The notes under the pieces are model-generated. The model saw only the letters and a program-made list of their open reading frames with translations. It was not told the DNA's origin and did not search any database. Source: Hydractinia symbiolongicarpus (lineage: Eukaryota > Cnidaria > Hydrozoa > Anthoathecata > Hydractiniidae). From it: DNA of 64,000 nt. The stretch spans positions 24,181,001-24,245,000 of the forward strand of contig NC_079885.1 in assembly GCF_029227915.1 (NCBI RefSeq). The letters run 5' to 3'. Below, piece by piece: positions 14,901-26,410 of this stretch (the stretch's first letter is position 1; the number at the start of each line of letters is the position of its first letter). The position numbers were made by a program, and so were the translations under genes.

Positions 14901-17900
14901 TAGACTAGCTGGTTCAGCTGGTGTTGAGTTTCAGGTTGGCCACCTAAGTGTAGTTTTAGGAAAGAGGGTGGGGGAAGCGGTAGATGTAAGCTAAAAATTT
15001 CTCAGTACAAAAAGTGGGGTTGAGCAAAATAGTGGGGTTGTTGTAAATAGGGTGGGGTGACTCTATATTCCAAAGTAATTTATTGCTTTTTAGATTACCT
15101 ACTTTTTTTAAATTACCCTTCAAACTGCAATTGCTATTTTTTGTATTGTTTTAGTTTGCAGTTAGTTTTTATTTCTTTGTTTTAAGAGTTACATTCTGTT
15201 TATTTATAAATATTCTGAATTCATGTTTCTGCCTGTCAAAACCGATAAGAAAAAATCATTAAAAGCGTACAATATTGTGAAAAGATTCATAAAAAATCAG
15301 TAAACTAAGATGATGAGAAAATCGAGATACATATCTATGTCTTACTGAGAGATTTGAAAATACCAGGTATTTTTAGATACATTTACAGACCATAAAAGGC
15401 AGACAGAGTAGACAAATGGAATTAACAAGAGCACAATTTAATTTTTCTCAATATCAATTTGTTGTAACTATTTATTATGGCTTTTCAGTAGGTTTCATAA
15501 TTTTTTTGACAACAACAAAAAAAAAGGATGAAGATAATAGCTTGAAATAATAGGAGGCTTATTCTTAAAATAAGAGAGGTTCTGACCTCTACCAACTGTA
15601 TCAAATAAATGGTATGACTTAAATTAAGGAAATTGCTCACAACAATACAGCATCCAGGAGTATGTATAAAATGTGTTTGCACTGGCACCAGGATGAGACT
15701 TAGTACTAATACAAAAATAATCACTTTCATTTGGCAGTTTAGGAAATATATGAAATATATATACAGTATTTTCAACATGTGCAATTGGCGTCTTATGTAT
15801 CCTTAATGCTTGTAATAAAATTTGAAAGAGTTGTTTAAAAACAAAAGGATTGTATGCAAACTTTGAAAGTCTCTGCAGAGGTTATTTGTGTAAAAAAATC
15901 ATTGTAACAATTAGAAACAATCGGTTAAACATGCATCTTGAAGTTTTACAGTTAGTAATAAATTAATTTTGGCTAGCGGATTATTATATGACATGATGAT
16001 AACCAAAAAGCGGAAGGATTGAGAAGGTATTTGAGAGAAAACTAATTTTCACATTATCATTTATCATTGTAGCTAACTAATGTTGGAGAAACTTTTACAC
16101 AAAAATAACAAATAATATGTGAAGTGCTTACATGAATGTACCTTTTTAAGAAGAATGTATTTAACCAGGCCTTGCCATGAGTAGCGAGCAATTGCTCGCG
16201 CCCGCGTAGTGCTCGCGTAAATGCTTGTCACCCGAGCATTCTATTGCTCGCGTAAATATTAACATTTTGAGATAAGTGTAAACGTTTTTCTCAAGAATTG
16301 ATTGGTCTTTTAAGTGAAACTGAAAAGATATTTGGTGTGATTATTTTCCACCCATCGTGCAACAGTTCATTCGCCATTTTATAAAACGCGTGCGATACGG
16401 GCATTAAGGTTAATCTTTGTTGCGCATTTATTTTGCAGTAGAAAAGTGGGGGACGTTTTAATCGTGAACCCCAAACACTATGAATGAGCGTCTACTGGTA
16501 TAGCGACTCTCTCAATCTGAACTTCCTTTTCTACATGTCCGAAATAGTATTTAATGTTTATTTTTCAGGTCATCACAAGCAAATAGGAAAACATATGCTT
16601 CGTTTTCAAATTAAAAAAAATCTTTATCCGCGTGGTTTAAATAAAACTAATAAATAAAATCTCTTTTTAAGGTACACGTCAGGTACATAAAATTTATACA
16701 GAAAAAAAATTATACCGCATGTGGGTTTCGTTTTTAAAATTGTTTGAATAACAGTTGCGGCATAAAGAAAATAATCCATTAAATTTGGACCTGCTATGGT
16801 TTCCAATTGTTTCGTCAAATGAAGAAATTATCTACAATTAAATCCATGATAAATTGTCTGTTCCGCCTGTAAGTGCAGTTTTGCAGACTTGCGTCATCCG
16901 TGCTCTGTCGGCGTTCACCTCCGCATTAGTTAAGAATCGCATGGCTGGATTTCTTATGTAAGACCTGGTTACCAACGTTGAAGGGGCCGGGCAAAAGAGA
17001 TTTATGTCTACGTAGTTTTTTAACTAAGTCAGGAGTCGGTGAATTAGGATGGTCAGGTTGGCTACGAATAGGCTTGCTTGTGGATTTAAAGGACCAGGAC
17101 TATTCAATAATTCTGGGATCTAAGTGTCCGACCAAGACGGAAATCTATCGGACGTTTTAACCGACGAAAGTTCGAAAATTGAGATACGGACATGTCCGAC
17201 CAAACTGGAAATGTGGCGGACGTTTTAATCACACCCCCGAAACGATTTAGTTTTTTTAGCGAAAAATATGGCGAGCAAAATTGCTCGCGTAGACACTCTG
17301 ACGCGAGCAACTAATTGCTCGGGAGGTTATTTGCTCATGGCAAGGCCTGTTAACTTTCTCACAACTTTAACTTAAATCAGAACACATGCACCAGTTTGTC
17401 CTTACTCGATACAACTACAAAGAAAATAATTTTTTGGTTCTAATTCGTGGAATAAGTTTCTATAAAAGTTCCAAAAGTAATCTTCAGCAATATCTTTAAC
17501 CGTAGTTAAACATTCAACGCAGGTTACCAACAGCCCTTAAAATAGCATCAGACGCAAATATGTTTGACGAAAATCAGTTCTGGCCTGTCGTTTATTCAGC
17601 ACGTTTCTGTAACTTCAAAAATTAAAAATTGACACATGCAAAATAAAAAGATAATTCAAATATAATCTGTCTCTTTTAATCAATCTTCGTTTCGCATCTC
17701 CTTAATTTTGTTTCATCTGCCATGTGCCATCATGAAAGTTTCTTAATCATGATCACACATACCACGAATAATAAATGTGTAACGCAATGTTAAAAACAAA
17801 ATAGACTGCTTATCTTGATAAGCCAATTAAATCACAAAAAAATGCCGTCACAAAAGAAAACTTACAACATAAAACAAATAAATTTTTAAGTTTGTATTAT

Positions 17901-20900
17901 TATTATTTGTAAAGTCATCACAAGAGAACAGGAAAAGATATGCTTCGTTTTCAATTAAAGAAAAAATCTTTTAAGTTTATCCACGTGGCTCAAATAAAAC
18001 TTCAAAAGTCATTCAGAAAGTTTAGCTACATTTTAGAGTGACAACATTCTAACATCTGTCAATTCTAACATCTCTGAGTGACAACATTCAAACTGGTAAT
18101 AGAACGTTATCTACAATTAAATACCTTTAATAATAAACGTATTATGTCTGTCTATGCGCAAAATGGTACCTCAAGTAGCAAGACACACAAAATGTGTAAA
18201 AAGGACGGGCGAACCCGTGGATTTATCAACAAGCTACCGACTAGTCCATGATATGTCTGTTCTGCAAGTGCAGTTTTGCAGACTTGCCTAACCCATGCTC
18301 CATTGGTTCACTACCACATTAGTTAAGAACCGCATGGCTGCATTTTTTGTGTAAGACATGGTTACCAACAACGAATGGGCCAGACAATAGAGATTCATGT
18401 CTACACAGTTCTATTATCTAAGTCAGGAATCTGTGAATTAGCTAGGATGGTCAGGTTGGCTATAAATAGGCTTGCTCATGGATTAAAATTAATTTAATAA
18501 TTCTGAGATCTAAACAAATGTAGCGTCTTACCAAGACGGGAATCTATAGGACATTTTGTCCGACAAAAGTTTGAAACGAGCTACAGACATGTCCAACCAA
18601 ACTGGAAATGTGGCAGACATTTTGTCTGACGAGTCTTCAAATATTATTTTGAGAGCTGTTAATTTAGATAAATATAATACCTATTTCTTTAAAGCACTAA
18701 TTTAAATAACTTTAAAAAACCAAAGTACCTTGTACACTGTTCATGATATATTTCTCAAATTCAGATCGAACAGAAATTTCAACACCATATTTGCCTGATG
18801 ATCCATCATCAGCTAATAAAAAGTGAGTGTGATTATGATCAAGGAATGCGCCTTTTTCAACCAAACTGCTTGCAACATTGTAGGAAAATTTTCCTCCAAC
18901 AGGATTTAAGTTGCTTCCAATGAGTTTTTCACGTTTGCTGACTATACCCCATGTGGCAATACCAATACATGCTTTCGATGCACCTTGAAGGGCCTCACCA
19001 ACATGCTTCATTACACCAGTGTTGGTACCACCAGTAATTACCCAAGCTCCTGGTGTTTGTGCAACCTATTGATCAAAATTGATGAACTTAAAAAAAGTTA
19101 AAATAAGAACCTCAAAAGGATCACTCATTGTAGGACAATATGACAGGGTTAAAAATTGTTACTAGTAAAAAAAACACTTCTCGCCTTAAAGTTGTAAAAA
19201 TGTTTTATAGTGTAATCTCAAATTTGAACATCTTCAAAGAACAAAAAATAAGTTTGCATGACTTAACCAGTGCCTGAGACATTCTTAACTTAAACATAAA
19301 TTTTTCTTCCATTAAGCTTGTTAACGTGTTTGTTTTTAGCACCTGCACTATTTATAAAATACTGTTAATAAAATACGAAAATATTTAAACTCCCACTTCT
19401 GTTTTGTACTGATTGCACATATCACTCACCTGAGTACATTAGGCACAGGATGACGAGTGATTATGAACAGGCCTCTAAATAAGTCATGTAACGTAACATG
19501 GAAAGGTTTTTCCCGATAAAAACAAACCATTAAAATTCTGTCGCACAGAATTTTGTTTCAATAGGTTTGGGATAGATCCTTTACTCATCGATAAGTAGAT
19601 AGATAGATAGATAGATAGATAATTTATTTGTTAAAGAAGGTTAGTTACAATGGCAGTTGAAAAACTGATGTGGACCTGCTGAAAATATAAAATTTAAAAC
19701 AATACATTATATATACAAATACATGAAATTAAATGAACTTTACATAAAACTCTGTAGTTTGATAATACTCATAAGCATCATCTAGTGCTTTACCAGAAAT
19801 AAAGGTTTGAAACTGAATTTGATTCAAAATTGAAACGTCTTTTGTTAGGTCTAGTCTGAAGGTTTCATACGATTTCCGTTTTATATTATCTGCTAGATTG
19901 CTCCACAATACCGAGGCTCTATAACGAAACGATGTTTTATATCGAATAGTTTTAAATTGTGGCTGTTTGATGAGCATATTTTTTCGAGTACAACGAGTGG
20001 TCAATCGTTTTTCAACTACAGATGCTAAAGGAGATGGTGACAATTCGTTGTAAATGTTATATGTTAAACACGTAACACGTCTCTTGTAGTACCAGCTAAC
20101 TTGTTTCCAGTTACATTTTTTAAGAACAGTTTTATCGCTCACATTCTTTTTTATTCTACCGATGAACCTGGCAGCTTTTAAATGAATACTTTCTATTGGT
20201 TTCATAAGCGTAGACGAACTGTTACCCCAAACACTTATACCATACAGCACAGATGGAAGTATTCCACGAAAATAAATCGATTTCAAATCACCAGGTTCCA
20301 TAAACCTCATTGAGTATAGCTTCTTTACCTTTGATCGAAAATCTTTACATAATTTATGTACCTGGTCATTCCAAGACAGTTTATTGTCAATGATAAGACC
20401 AAGACATTTTGTGGAGCTGGTAACACTAATTGTATTTTCATTCAATTTAAAATGTGGATATGGACTGATGAACTGTTGACGAGACATAAACATAATTTCT
20501 GTTTTACCTGCATGAATATTGAAGCCGTTCAGAGAAGCCCACTTGCTAACTTGATTTAATACTCTTTGGATTTCAAGAAAAGCTTGTTCAAATGAACCTG
20601 TGGTACAAAACGATGTTGAATCATCAGCAAACATATCAGTCTCACCATCATCAATGTTATCAGACAGATCATTGGAATCAATGGAGAAAAAAAGAGGACT
20701 TCAAGTAGTGAGCCTTGAGGTACTCCAAACTCCACTTCCTCTGAAACTGATTTTCGTCCGTTCACAACAGTAAACTGATTACGTTCACTAAGGTAGTCAC
20801 TAAGCAAAGAATACATATTTCCTGAAATTGAATTGGTTAATTTGTTAAGATGATTGTCTATTTGAGCTGTAAGCATATTCTCAAAGATCTTACTAGGAAT

Positions 20901-23024
20901 GCTTCACAGTGTTACAGGGCAATAATTATCACAGTCTTGTTTCGAACCTTTCATAAATAAACATTTTACTTTCCCTGTTTTCCAACTTGATGGATATTTA
21001 ACTGAGTTGATACTTCCTTTAATTACTTCATACAGGCCACAGTTTTGAGGTCCAATAAGTTTTAAATGCTGTGCAGATATCTGATCAGCACCAAACGCTT
21101 TACCTTCTTTTACGCTGTTTTTAAATGATTTTTCATACAACTCATAGGAACAATTAATGGTGTTAATACATGGAGTTACTCTATATATGTGCTGTATGCT
21201 ATGGTCACTCTCCCAATTAACCTCTTGCGGTATATTTTATATTCTTCTATTGAGATTTCCGAATCACATATTTCCGTTGATAAATGTGTCTCAGTTATGG
21301 CAAGAATGTCAAAGTTAACTTCATTTAATAAAATTGCAACTTCATGAAGCTTTCTTCGCAGTCCATTTATATTTATATGACCAATAAGTGCACCATTGGA
21401 ACCAGAAAGATTTCCAACCAGTTGATCATGAACAATAACCATGTTGGGATGCCAGTTTTTCAAGTAGATAAGAACTATAAAGCTGTGATGTCAAAAATCT
21501 TTATTTATGATGACTAGATATTAATGTCAATAAAAAATCTATTCAAATGCTACATTTTATCTTTTTGTCACCCATTTCTATGGTACTACGTCAAGCACAC
21601 CTAGGAAGTTTATAAGTACCAGCCGATATGCCTGTAGTAGGAACTTAGGTGTGGTAACTCCAAACTTGAATGAAAAAGTATCCTAAGGGTTCTGACTGAC
21701 TTTCCTTTTGTGTCTATCCCCCTTTTTCAACAACGAAAAGTTCTGTAAGAGTACCACTAGTTTCAGTCAGACTTTTGCAACTCTATTATGCAAATTGTCA
21801 CAATTACATTTATTTAATTAGGCGAGAAACTATAACCACTAAAAATGGTGTTCCAATGTCCTTGTTTGGAATCTAGATTCCTCCTTACAATTCTGTACTT
21901 TAAAGAAATCTCTTTCTGCTTCTTTTTCTTATCAAAGAAGTGTTACCGTTGTGATCTTTTCATTCAAAATAAAAATGATCAATTGATTTTACCTATTTTA
22001 CATTTTTATTTAAAATAAAAAGTGATCAATGAGTTTTACCGATTTACTTTCAAACACGCAAATCATTTTCTTTTTTAATATTCTAGACATCGTGGGACCT
22101 TATTTGAAAGCAAAATTTTGCAGTCTCCCATGATTTTTGCTTTTTTATTTCCGTAATGTAATTTCTAAGAATTATTGCTCACTGCAGTTTTATTTAGAAG
22201 CGTGATTGTTCACGCACCTAAGGAATGAATTGATTTTTTAGGCGAGTTATTTTTCACTTGTCTATCGCATTTTAGGAGCATGCCAATGTGCGCGCGCGAT
22301 CACACACCTAATATGACGCAACCTGCATGTGTTGTGAGTGATTGCAAAAGTATCCATATTTAACATAGAACAATATACCATATTGTACATACCTTGAGGA
22401 GCCCTCTGGCAAAATGTTGTTTTAATTTTGGATCCATATTAAAACTTTTAGCACCACCAGTAACAGAAATCAGTAATCTTGGTTTTTCCAATTGCCATAC
22501 CCTTGTCATTAATTCAAACGTTTTTTCAGGTGAATCACTAGTTTTAAGACGAATAAACTATAAAAAAGAAAATTACTCGTTAGTATTAGCAAATCAACTT
22601 TAGAAATTTTATTTTGTTGCGCACAAAAAGACGGAATGTGTAGTATGTTTTTTTTAAAAAAGAGACAGTGTTTAAGGATTGAGCTTATAATATAAGCAGC
22701 TAACAAGGAGATATTTTAGTCTATAAGCTTCTATAACTTTGTACTTTCACAACCATGGAATGACAATTATTGAAGGTGGTGGATCCTACTTCAAAAATAT
22801 ACCTATTTTTTATTTAAAAATGTGATTTTTCTTAATATGCAAATACATACTTTTGCACGAGCTCTTCGGGTGGCCCCTTTAAAATCAATTTGTCCAAAAT
22901 CAGTTGCAACCTCTCCCTGAGATCCATCCAAAACATCTTCGCCTGATAACTTCTTTGTGAAGTTTGATTTGATCCAGTTCAAATCTGTTTTGCTAAGGTT
23001 TGTCATTTTCTGTATAGCAAGCTT
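3089..23024 (-). CDS. TRPM: TRPM-family cation channel, 16 coding exons, about 1,101 aa
   Basis: Exons 5' to 3' on the minus strand: 23024-22851, 22557-22393, 19065-18729, 14688-14342, 14124-14058, 11718-11618, 10759-10415, 9260-9001, 8451-8071, 6712-6553, 6123-5995, 5097-4849, 4553-4376, 4225-4099, 3905-3712, 3198-3089. Every junction is GT-AG and all phases join, ending in TAG at 3091-3089. Taking the ATG at 23006 gives about 1,101 residues, normal for a short TRPM. Family landmarks: N-terminal SLOG-type region (ISVTGGAK, VITGGTNTGVMKHVGE, NHTHFLLADDG, then LLLEGGPKSLETV and VVIIKDSGRAADVLAD), MHR helical repeats (exons at 14 to 8 kb), S1 near residues 775-790, S4 helix with LRLLDVF, S5 at 900-925, pore motif YGE at 947-949, S6 ending LLNLLIAIFNNTF (995-1004) and TRP box WKFERY at 1015-1020. 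Only about 80 residues follow the TRP box, so there is no alpha-kinase and no NUDIX domain. It should act as a tetrameric channel, probably at the plasma membrane. The first exon is open 18 bp upstream of the ATG, so a further 5' exon is possible. Confidence 0.93.
4563..4724. repeat. 27-bp tandem repeat, six copies
   Basis: A unit containing ATGGGGAAGAACTATAAAT repeats every 27 bp about six times, with single-base differences, in the TRPM intron just upstream of the S5 exon. It starts only about 10 bp from the splice acceptor of exon 4553-4376, so it overlaps the likely polypyrimidine and branch-point area. Confidence 0.85.
5371..5663 (-). mobile_element. Non-autonomous Helitron-like element (copy 1, intact ends)
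   Basis: Read on the minus strand, the element begins TC at 5663-5662 after an A. It ends in CTAG at 5374-5371 followed by T, so it sits between A and T as Helitrons do. Seven bases before CTAG is a hairpin with stem arms CCCGTG and CACGGG. A tetranucleotide microsatellite (unit CCGT on this strand) fills much of the interior. It lies in the TRPM intron between exons 6123-5995 and 5097-4849. Relatives end at 18244, 49097 and 49495. Confidence 0.75.
5485..5632. repeat. (GGAC)n microsatellite
   Basis: A nearly pure GGAC run of about 150 bp with a few CAGA interruptions, inside the Helitron-like element. It keeps several frames open artificially (Asp-Gly-Arg-Thr repeats) and is not coding. Confidence 0.95.
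8613..8912. repeat. AAAT/AATAT-type microsatellite
   Basis: About 300 bp of AAAT units, interleaved in the left half with AATAT and TAATA variants, in the TRPM intron between exons 9260-9001 and 8451-8071. The long open frames across it are artefacts (Leu-Phe-Ile-Tyr repeats). Confidence 0.95.
9880..10100 (+). mobile_element. Degenerate non-LTR retrotransposon fragment
   Basis: The plus strand reads approximately CKACVKSVMLWGEYTWK with stops and frameshifts. This matches the reverse-transcriptase C-terminal motif (YEACVKSVMLYGSETW) seen better at 13286. It is a short relic in the TRPM intron between exons 10759-10415 and 9260-9001. Confidence 0.55.
13286..13730 (+). pseudogene. LINE reverse-transcriptase C-terminal fragment
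   Basis: The 65-aa frame at 13286-13483 contains YEACVKSVMLYGSETWAVKQ, a hallmark of the region after the RT domain in animal non-LTR retrotransposons. Similarity continues past the stop in shifted frames (GHLERMDKENWVRKCRR, then a GKGRPRKT-like stretch) to about 13700. It is 5'-truncated, broken and lies in a TRPM intron, so it is dead. Confidence 0.75.
16166..17349. mobile_element. TIR DNA transposon, non-autonomous, 1.18 kb
   Basis: The ends are inverted copies starting CAGGCCTTGCCATGAG, with further inverted blocks around GAGCAATT and TTGCTCGCG. The element is flanked by a direct duplication TTAAC (16161-16165 and 17350-17354). There is no transposase. The duplication contains TTAA, so a TTAA-targeting superfamily is possible; a hAT origin is less likely because no 8-bp duplication is seen. 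It lies in the TRPM intron between exons 19065-18729 and 14688-14342. Confidence 0.8.
17915..18645. repeat. Partial second copy of the 16166-17349 element
   Basis: Blocks match the interior of the first copy in the same order and orientation: ATATGCTTCGTTTTCAA, AGTGCAGTTTTGCAGACTTG, CATTAGTTAAGAA, ACATGTCC and AACTGGAAATGTGGC. The CAGGCCTTGCC termini are absent. A Helitron-like insertion (18122-18244) interrupts it. Confidence 0.75.
18122..18244 (+). mobile_element. Helitron-like element (copy 2, 123 bp), nested
   Basis: It ends GACTAG before a T and carries ACCCGTGG and GGACGGGCGAACCC like copy 1, with a decayed hairpin. The uninterrupted paralogous site near 16841-16856 reads AATTAAATCCATGATA; here the same sequence is split between A (18121) and T (18245). 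That gives direct boundaries for the insertion. Confidence 0.75.
19594..21470 (-). mobile_element. LINE non-LTR retrotransposon, internally deleted and frameshifted
   Basis: Minus-strand order: a 5' fragment of an endonuclease-exonuclease-phosphatase domain (GHININGLRRKLHEV and FDILAITETHLS, 21463-21176), then RT (GKAFGADQISAQHLK at about 21100; LSERNQFTV and GVPQGSL at about 20750; catalytic FADD at about 20635-20624), then the post-RT region (SVLYGISVWGNSS, AARFIGRIKK) to a stop at 19729. The 3' end carries a short (TATC)n tail (19594-19621 as GATA on the plus strand). Breaks: the rest of the endonuclease is missing between 21176 and 21140, a stop lies near 20904, and the frame shifts near 20690 in a homopolymer between VPQGS and FADD. 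The repeat tail fits L2/CR1-like groups; the exact clade is not resolved. It sits in the TRPM intron between exons 22557-22393 and 19065-18729. Confidence 0.88.
19729..20634 (-). pseudogene. LINE RT, C-terminal 301-aa frame
   Basis: This is the largest intact frame of the LINE above. It starts at MFADDSTSF (the catalytic Asp-Asp of RT motif C), passes through a thumb-like region (TKCLGLIIDNKLSWNDQV) and ends with the C-terminal conserved stretch (YRASVLWSNLADNIK). It lacks the fingers and palm motifs, which lie in a different frame at 20556-20876, so it cannot encode an active enzyme alone. Confidence 0.85.
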
Positions 23025-25100
23025 CTATACAAGAAAAAAAATTAAGGTACAACATCAAAAGAAAATAATCCCAGACTCAATTTGCAAAATTATTGAAAAT
23101 CATAGAGATAAAAAAGTATGATCCTTAATCACACACTCTTTCACAACTGTTGTTTTTGAATAGTTGCCGAGAAAAACACACCCTTTGAAATTTAACACCA
23201 CAAAAGAATTTTTAATTAATAAAGCTTATCACAAACAAAGTGAAAGTAGGAAGACAAGTTTTTATTAGTTTTTCCTGAAAACAAATTATTTTATTTTAAC
23301 TAGATAGCCATAATTCTGCTCCTTTTATTGAAACATACCAAAATGTCAACTAAATTTGCATTTTTGTAAAAGAATTGCGTTTCTTTACTGAATGTGTGTA
23401 GTCAAAAAGCAAACTTGTGTGTGTGTGTGTGTGTGTACCTATTTAAGCACAGCCAGATGTATTTGGATAATAAACCCTTGCAAAAAGGGTTTAGAGTAGA
23501 ATAGCAACTGCAGCCTTGTAAAATTAAATTAAAAAAATTAAATTAAAAACAGTACAGTTCAGGAAACTGTGACGGGCGGGCAAACTTCCAGCATATTTTA
23601 TCCTTAGATTTTCATAAGAAAATACAATAATGTTGTCAACATATATTTGCTCTCCAGACTTCAATAAGAAAATACAAGCATATTTATATATACAGCATAT
23701 TTTATTTTTAGATTTTCATAAAAAACAGATATAATGCTCAACACTTATTTGAGGCTAGTTTAAATACAAATTTAATAAAGAGCACTATTTTACGGAAGAA
23801 CATGCATGTTAAGCCAAAAACCTTAAAAGTTTTCTCTTCAAGCACTTTTTCTCTTAATGTAGCTAGCTCTTTATAACTTTTTGTCCACCATGGTCATCAT
23901 CTTGGGCTTCCTTGTACATTTGCCACCAAAAAGGCTTATTTTTTCTTGTACAAGTATTTCATGTTGTGTAGTCCATTTCATGGAAGATCTATATACATTG
24001 AAAATATTACAAAGTATTAACAACATCAAATTATATATTAAAAAATGTAGGTAAAACCCTCGATAAAATTCCAGATATATAATGACTAAACCTCAATTAA
24101 AAGGCTTTTAGCCTTATAAAATTGACTAAGGAACATGGAACAGGTGGCTAATAAATTAGACTTGCAGAAATCTGAAGTATTTTAAGAACAGAACCCCATA
24201 TTAAAACAAATGACAAACAACTTTAGGCCTGCAACAATCTTCATCAACTTAGACCCATGCAACGGTTTTGAAAGTGATGGGCACATTTAAAATATGTTGC
24301 AAAATTAGAGTCAACCTGAGGCATTACCATGGTTTACTCTGAGGGCACAAGACTGCAAATACATTGTCTACATTGTTTTAAAATGACCTTTACTGTAAAT
24401 TAAATTTTTAAGTCCTCAATAAAGTAAATCTTATAAATAAGATCTGGAAATAAGATCTTTAAATAATAAATCCATAACCTATTTGCAAGTGTAGGAACGC
24501 TATCTAAAATATAATAGACATTGATTTTTTACAAATCATTTTTAACAGATTTAACAGAAATATTATTTTCTAGTTAGTTTTGAGCCAAAAAACTCATTAG
24601 CAACATGCACCAAGGAAATTCTGTCTGTCACTTTTGCGTTCAATCTACACGTGCTACTGAAAAAGATTTTTGGGGGGAGGAGGGGTGGCTTTGCAGCTGC
24701 ATCAACAAGGACTAGATAGTTTCATCAGACGACTGAGATGACTTCCTTTCTTTACGCAAATTTCAGTAAGATTTTTAAACAGAAAACTATGAGCACTGGA
24801 GTGATTAGGAGGCAGCTGTATACTTACTTTCGTTTCTTAAATTCGACTTCTCTTTCTCATGAGAAAAAGGGGTTGCGGTCAAAAGTCGATCGATAATTTA
24901 TGCAGAAAGGATTTCGTGCAGTTCCTACACGAAATGTAAACAAGAGCGAAATTAAGCTTAAGCAAGAAGCACGTGTTTTCTTCAGTTGATTTAAGATAAA
25001 ATTGCCCGTAAATTATAATTTATTTGAAGAAGTATTTTAGGCTATAAAAAACATGAATTAGAACAGACTCTACAATTTGCACTTGTAAAGAAACTTAAAA
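23025..25100. other. Upstream flank of the TRPM gene, mostly featureless
   Basis: A (GT)n microsatellite lies at about 23418-23438. On the minus strand a 36-aa frame at 23981-23871 starts MKWTTQHEILVQEK, loosely like the start of a Myb/SANT-like domain, but with no continuation. A 5' untranslated TRPM exon could be here; I cannot place one. I see nothing else. Confidence 0.4.
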
Positions 25101-26410
25101 TTTTGGAGTTACAGATATGTTGCTAACATAAAAACCTCGATCAAAAGTGTTTAATTGCGGACTATATCTATGTCCAAGGTGTTGACAAAGATATTATTGA
25201 TAAGGAAGTATTAGAAAAAGAGGTCGTTAAAATGAAGTTTTTGGATAAGATCAAATAAAGTGAATTCAGTCTTATTCATGTGGCAACGACATGACGTTTT
25301 AGACGCAACATATCAAACAGTCAGATACCCATTATTTCTTTACTGACATAGATTATCAGATTGTTGCATCAGAAGCTACATCAAATATTATCAAAGACTT
25401 GCAAGTAAGAAAAAGATTTGAGTTTCACATCAAATATTATCAAAGCCTTGCAAGTAATAAAAAGATTTGAGTTTCACAGTGTGGACCCAAAGCTATGACT
25501 GATTTTTGCAACGAGGGAATCACAGCGGTTAAAACAGTTTTTAAAGGTAAAACATTGTCTAATAAATTTGATAGGTGTTCTTTTTGACACGATAAGACTT
25601 TAGCAAACAGAATCAACCAAAAAATCTTGTGGCACGCTCTGAGTTAAACAGTTAAACCCACAAATTTTGAGAATAAAAATAAGTAAGCGTGAACGCTACA
25701 GCGTTAACTTTGGAAATGAAGATGAAATGCTCCACTGTTTAAATGGGAACCAAACATGTTACCCTAAACACTTTTTTGCAATTTGTTAAAAATATTCGCA
25801 GTGGAGTTGGAATAAGATGTCTGTCCAGTGTTATCTAGTATAACGGATACTAGATAACACTGGATGATTTTATTACCGATGTTGTTACAGTCACAAGAGC
25901 ATTGCCAAAATAGAATTTCCAAGCCGTCTTAAACCAACGGTGATTTTCTGTAGTGTGTCGATGTCAAAACTGCCAGAATTCTTGCCCTTCTGTCCAAAAT
26001 AAATTTTAGAGTTCTTGAAAGCTCAAGTGGCAAATGAAATATGCCTCCGAACATGGGAACACGTCAGCTGTCCGGCGTTTTCGGCAGCAATTCCTAAACA
26101 TTATGCCAATACATTCGATCTATTTGGCGATTTTGATGACGAAACATCTTTGTAAAATATAAGAGTTTTTGAAAGTTTTTATTATGGCTAGAAATATTGA
26201 CGATTATGCTAAGAATTTTGAAGACTTTTCTAACTGAAAAATCCTTGTTTGCGAACGTTTATCTCGCGAAAATTTGCTGGATTTTTTATTTGCGAAAGTT
26301 AATCTCGCGACATTTTCCGAATTTCTTCATTCGCCAAAGCTTGTCAAAAGAATTTCGCGAATAATTTTTCTCGCGGAAGTTTCTCCAATTAAAGTAAGTA
26401 CAAAGACAAA
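25100..26410 (+). pseudogene. Decayed coding sequence and TCGCGA-rich repeat
   Basis: Plus-strand reading gives protein-like stretches broken by stops, such as FHSVDPKAMTDFCNEGITAV near 25470. No family is recognised. The stretch 25378-25478 is partly duplicated (ACATCAAATATTATCAAAG twice). From about 26230 to 26400, TCTCGCGA and TTCGCGAA-like blocks recur at irregular spacing, as in a short interspersed repeat. Confidence 0.35.
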
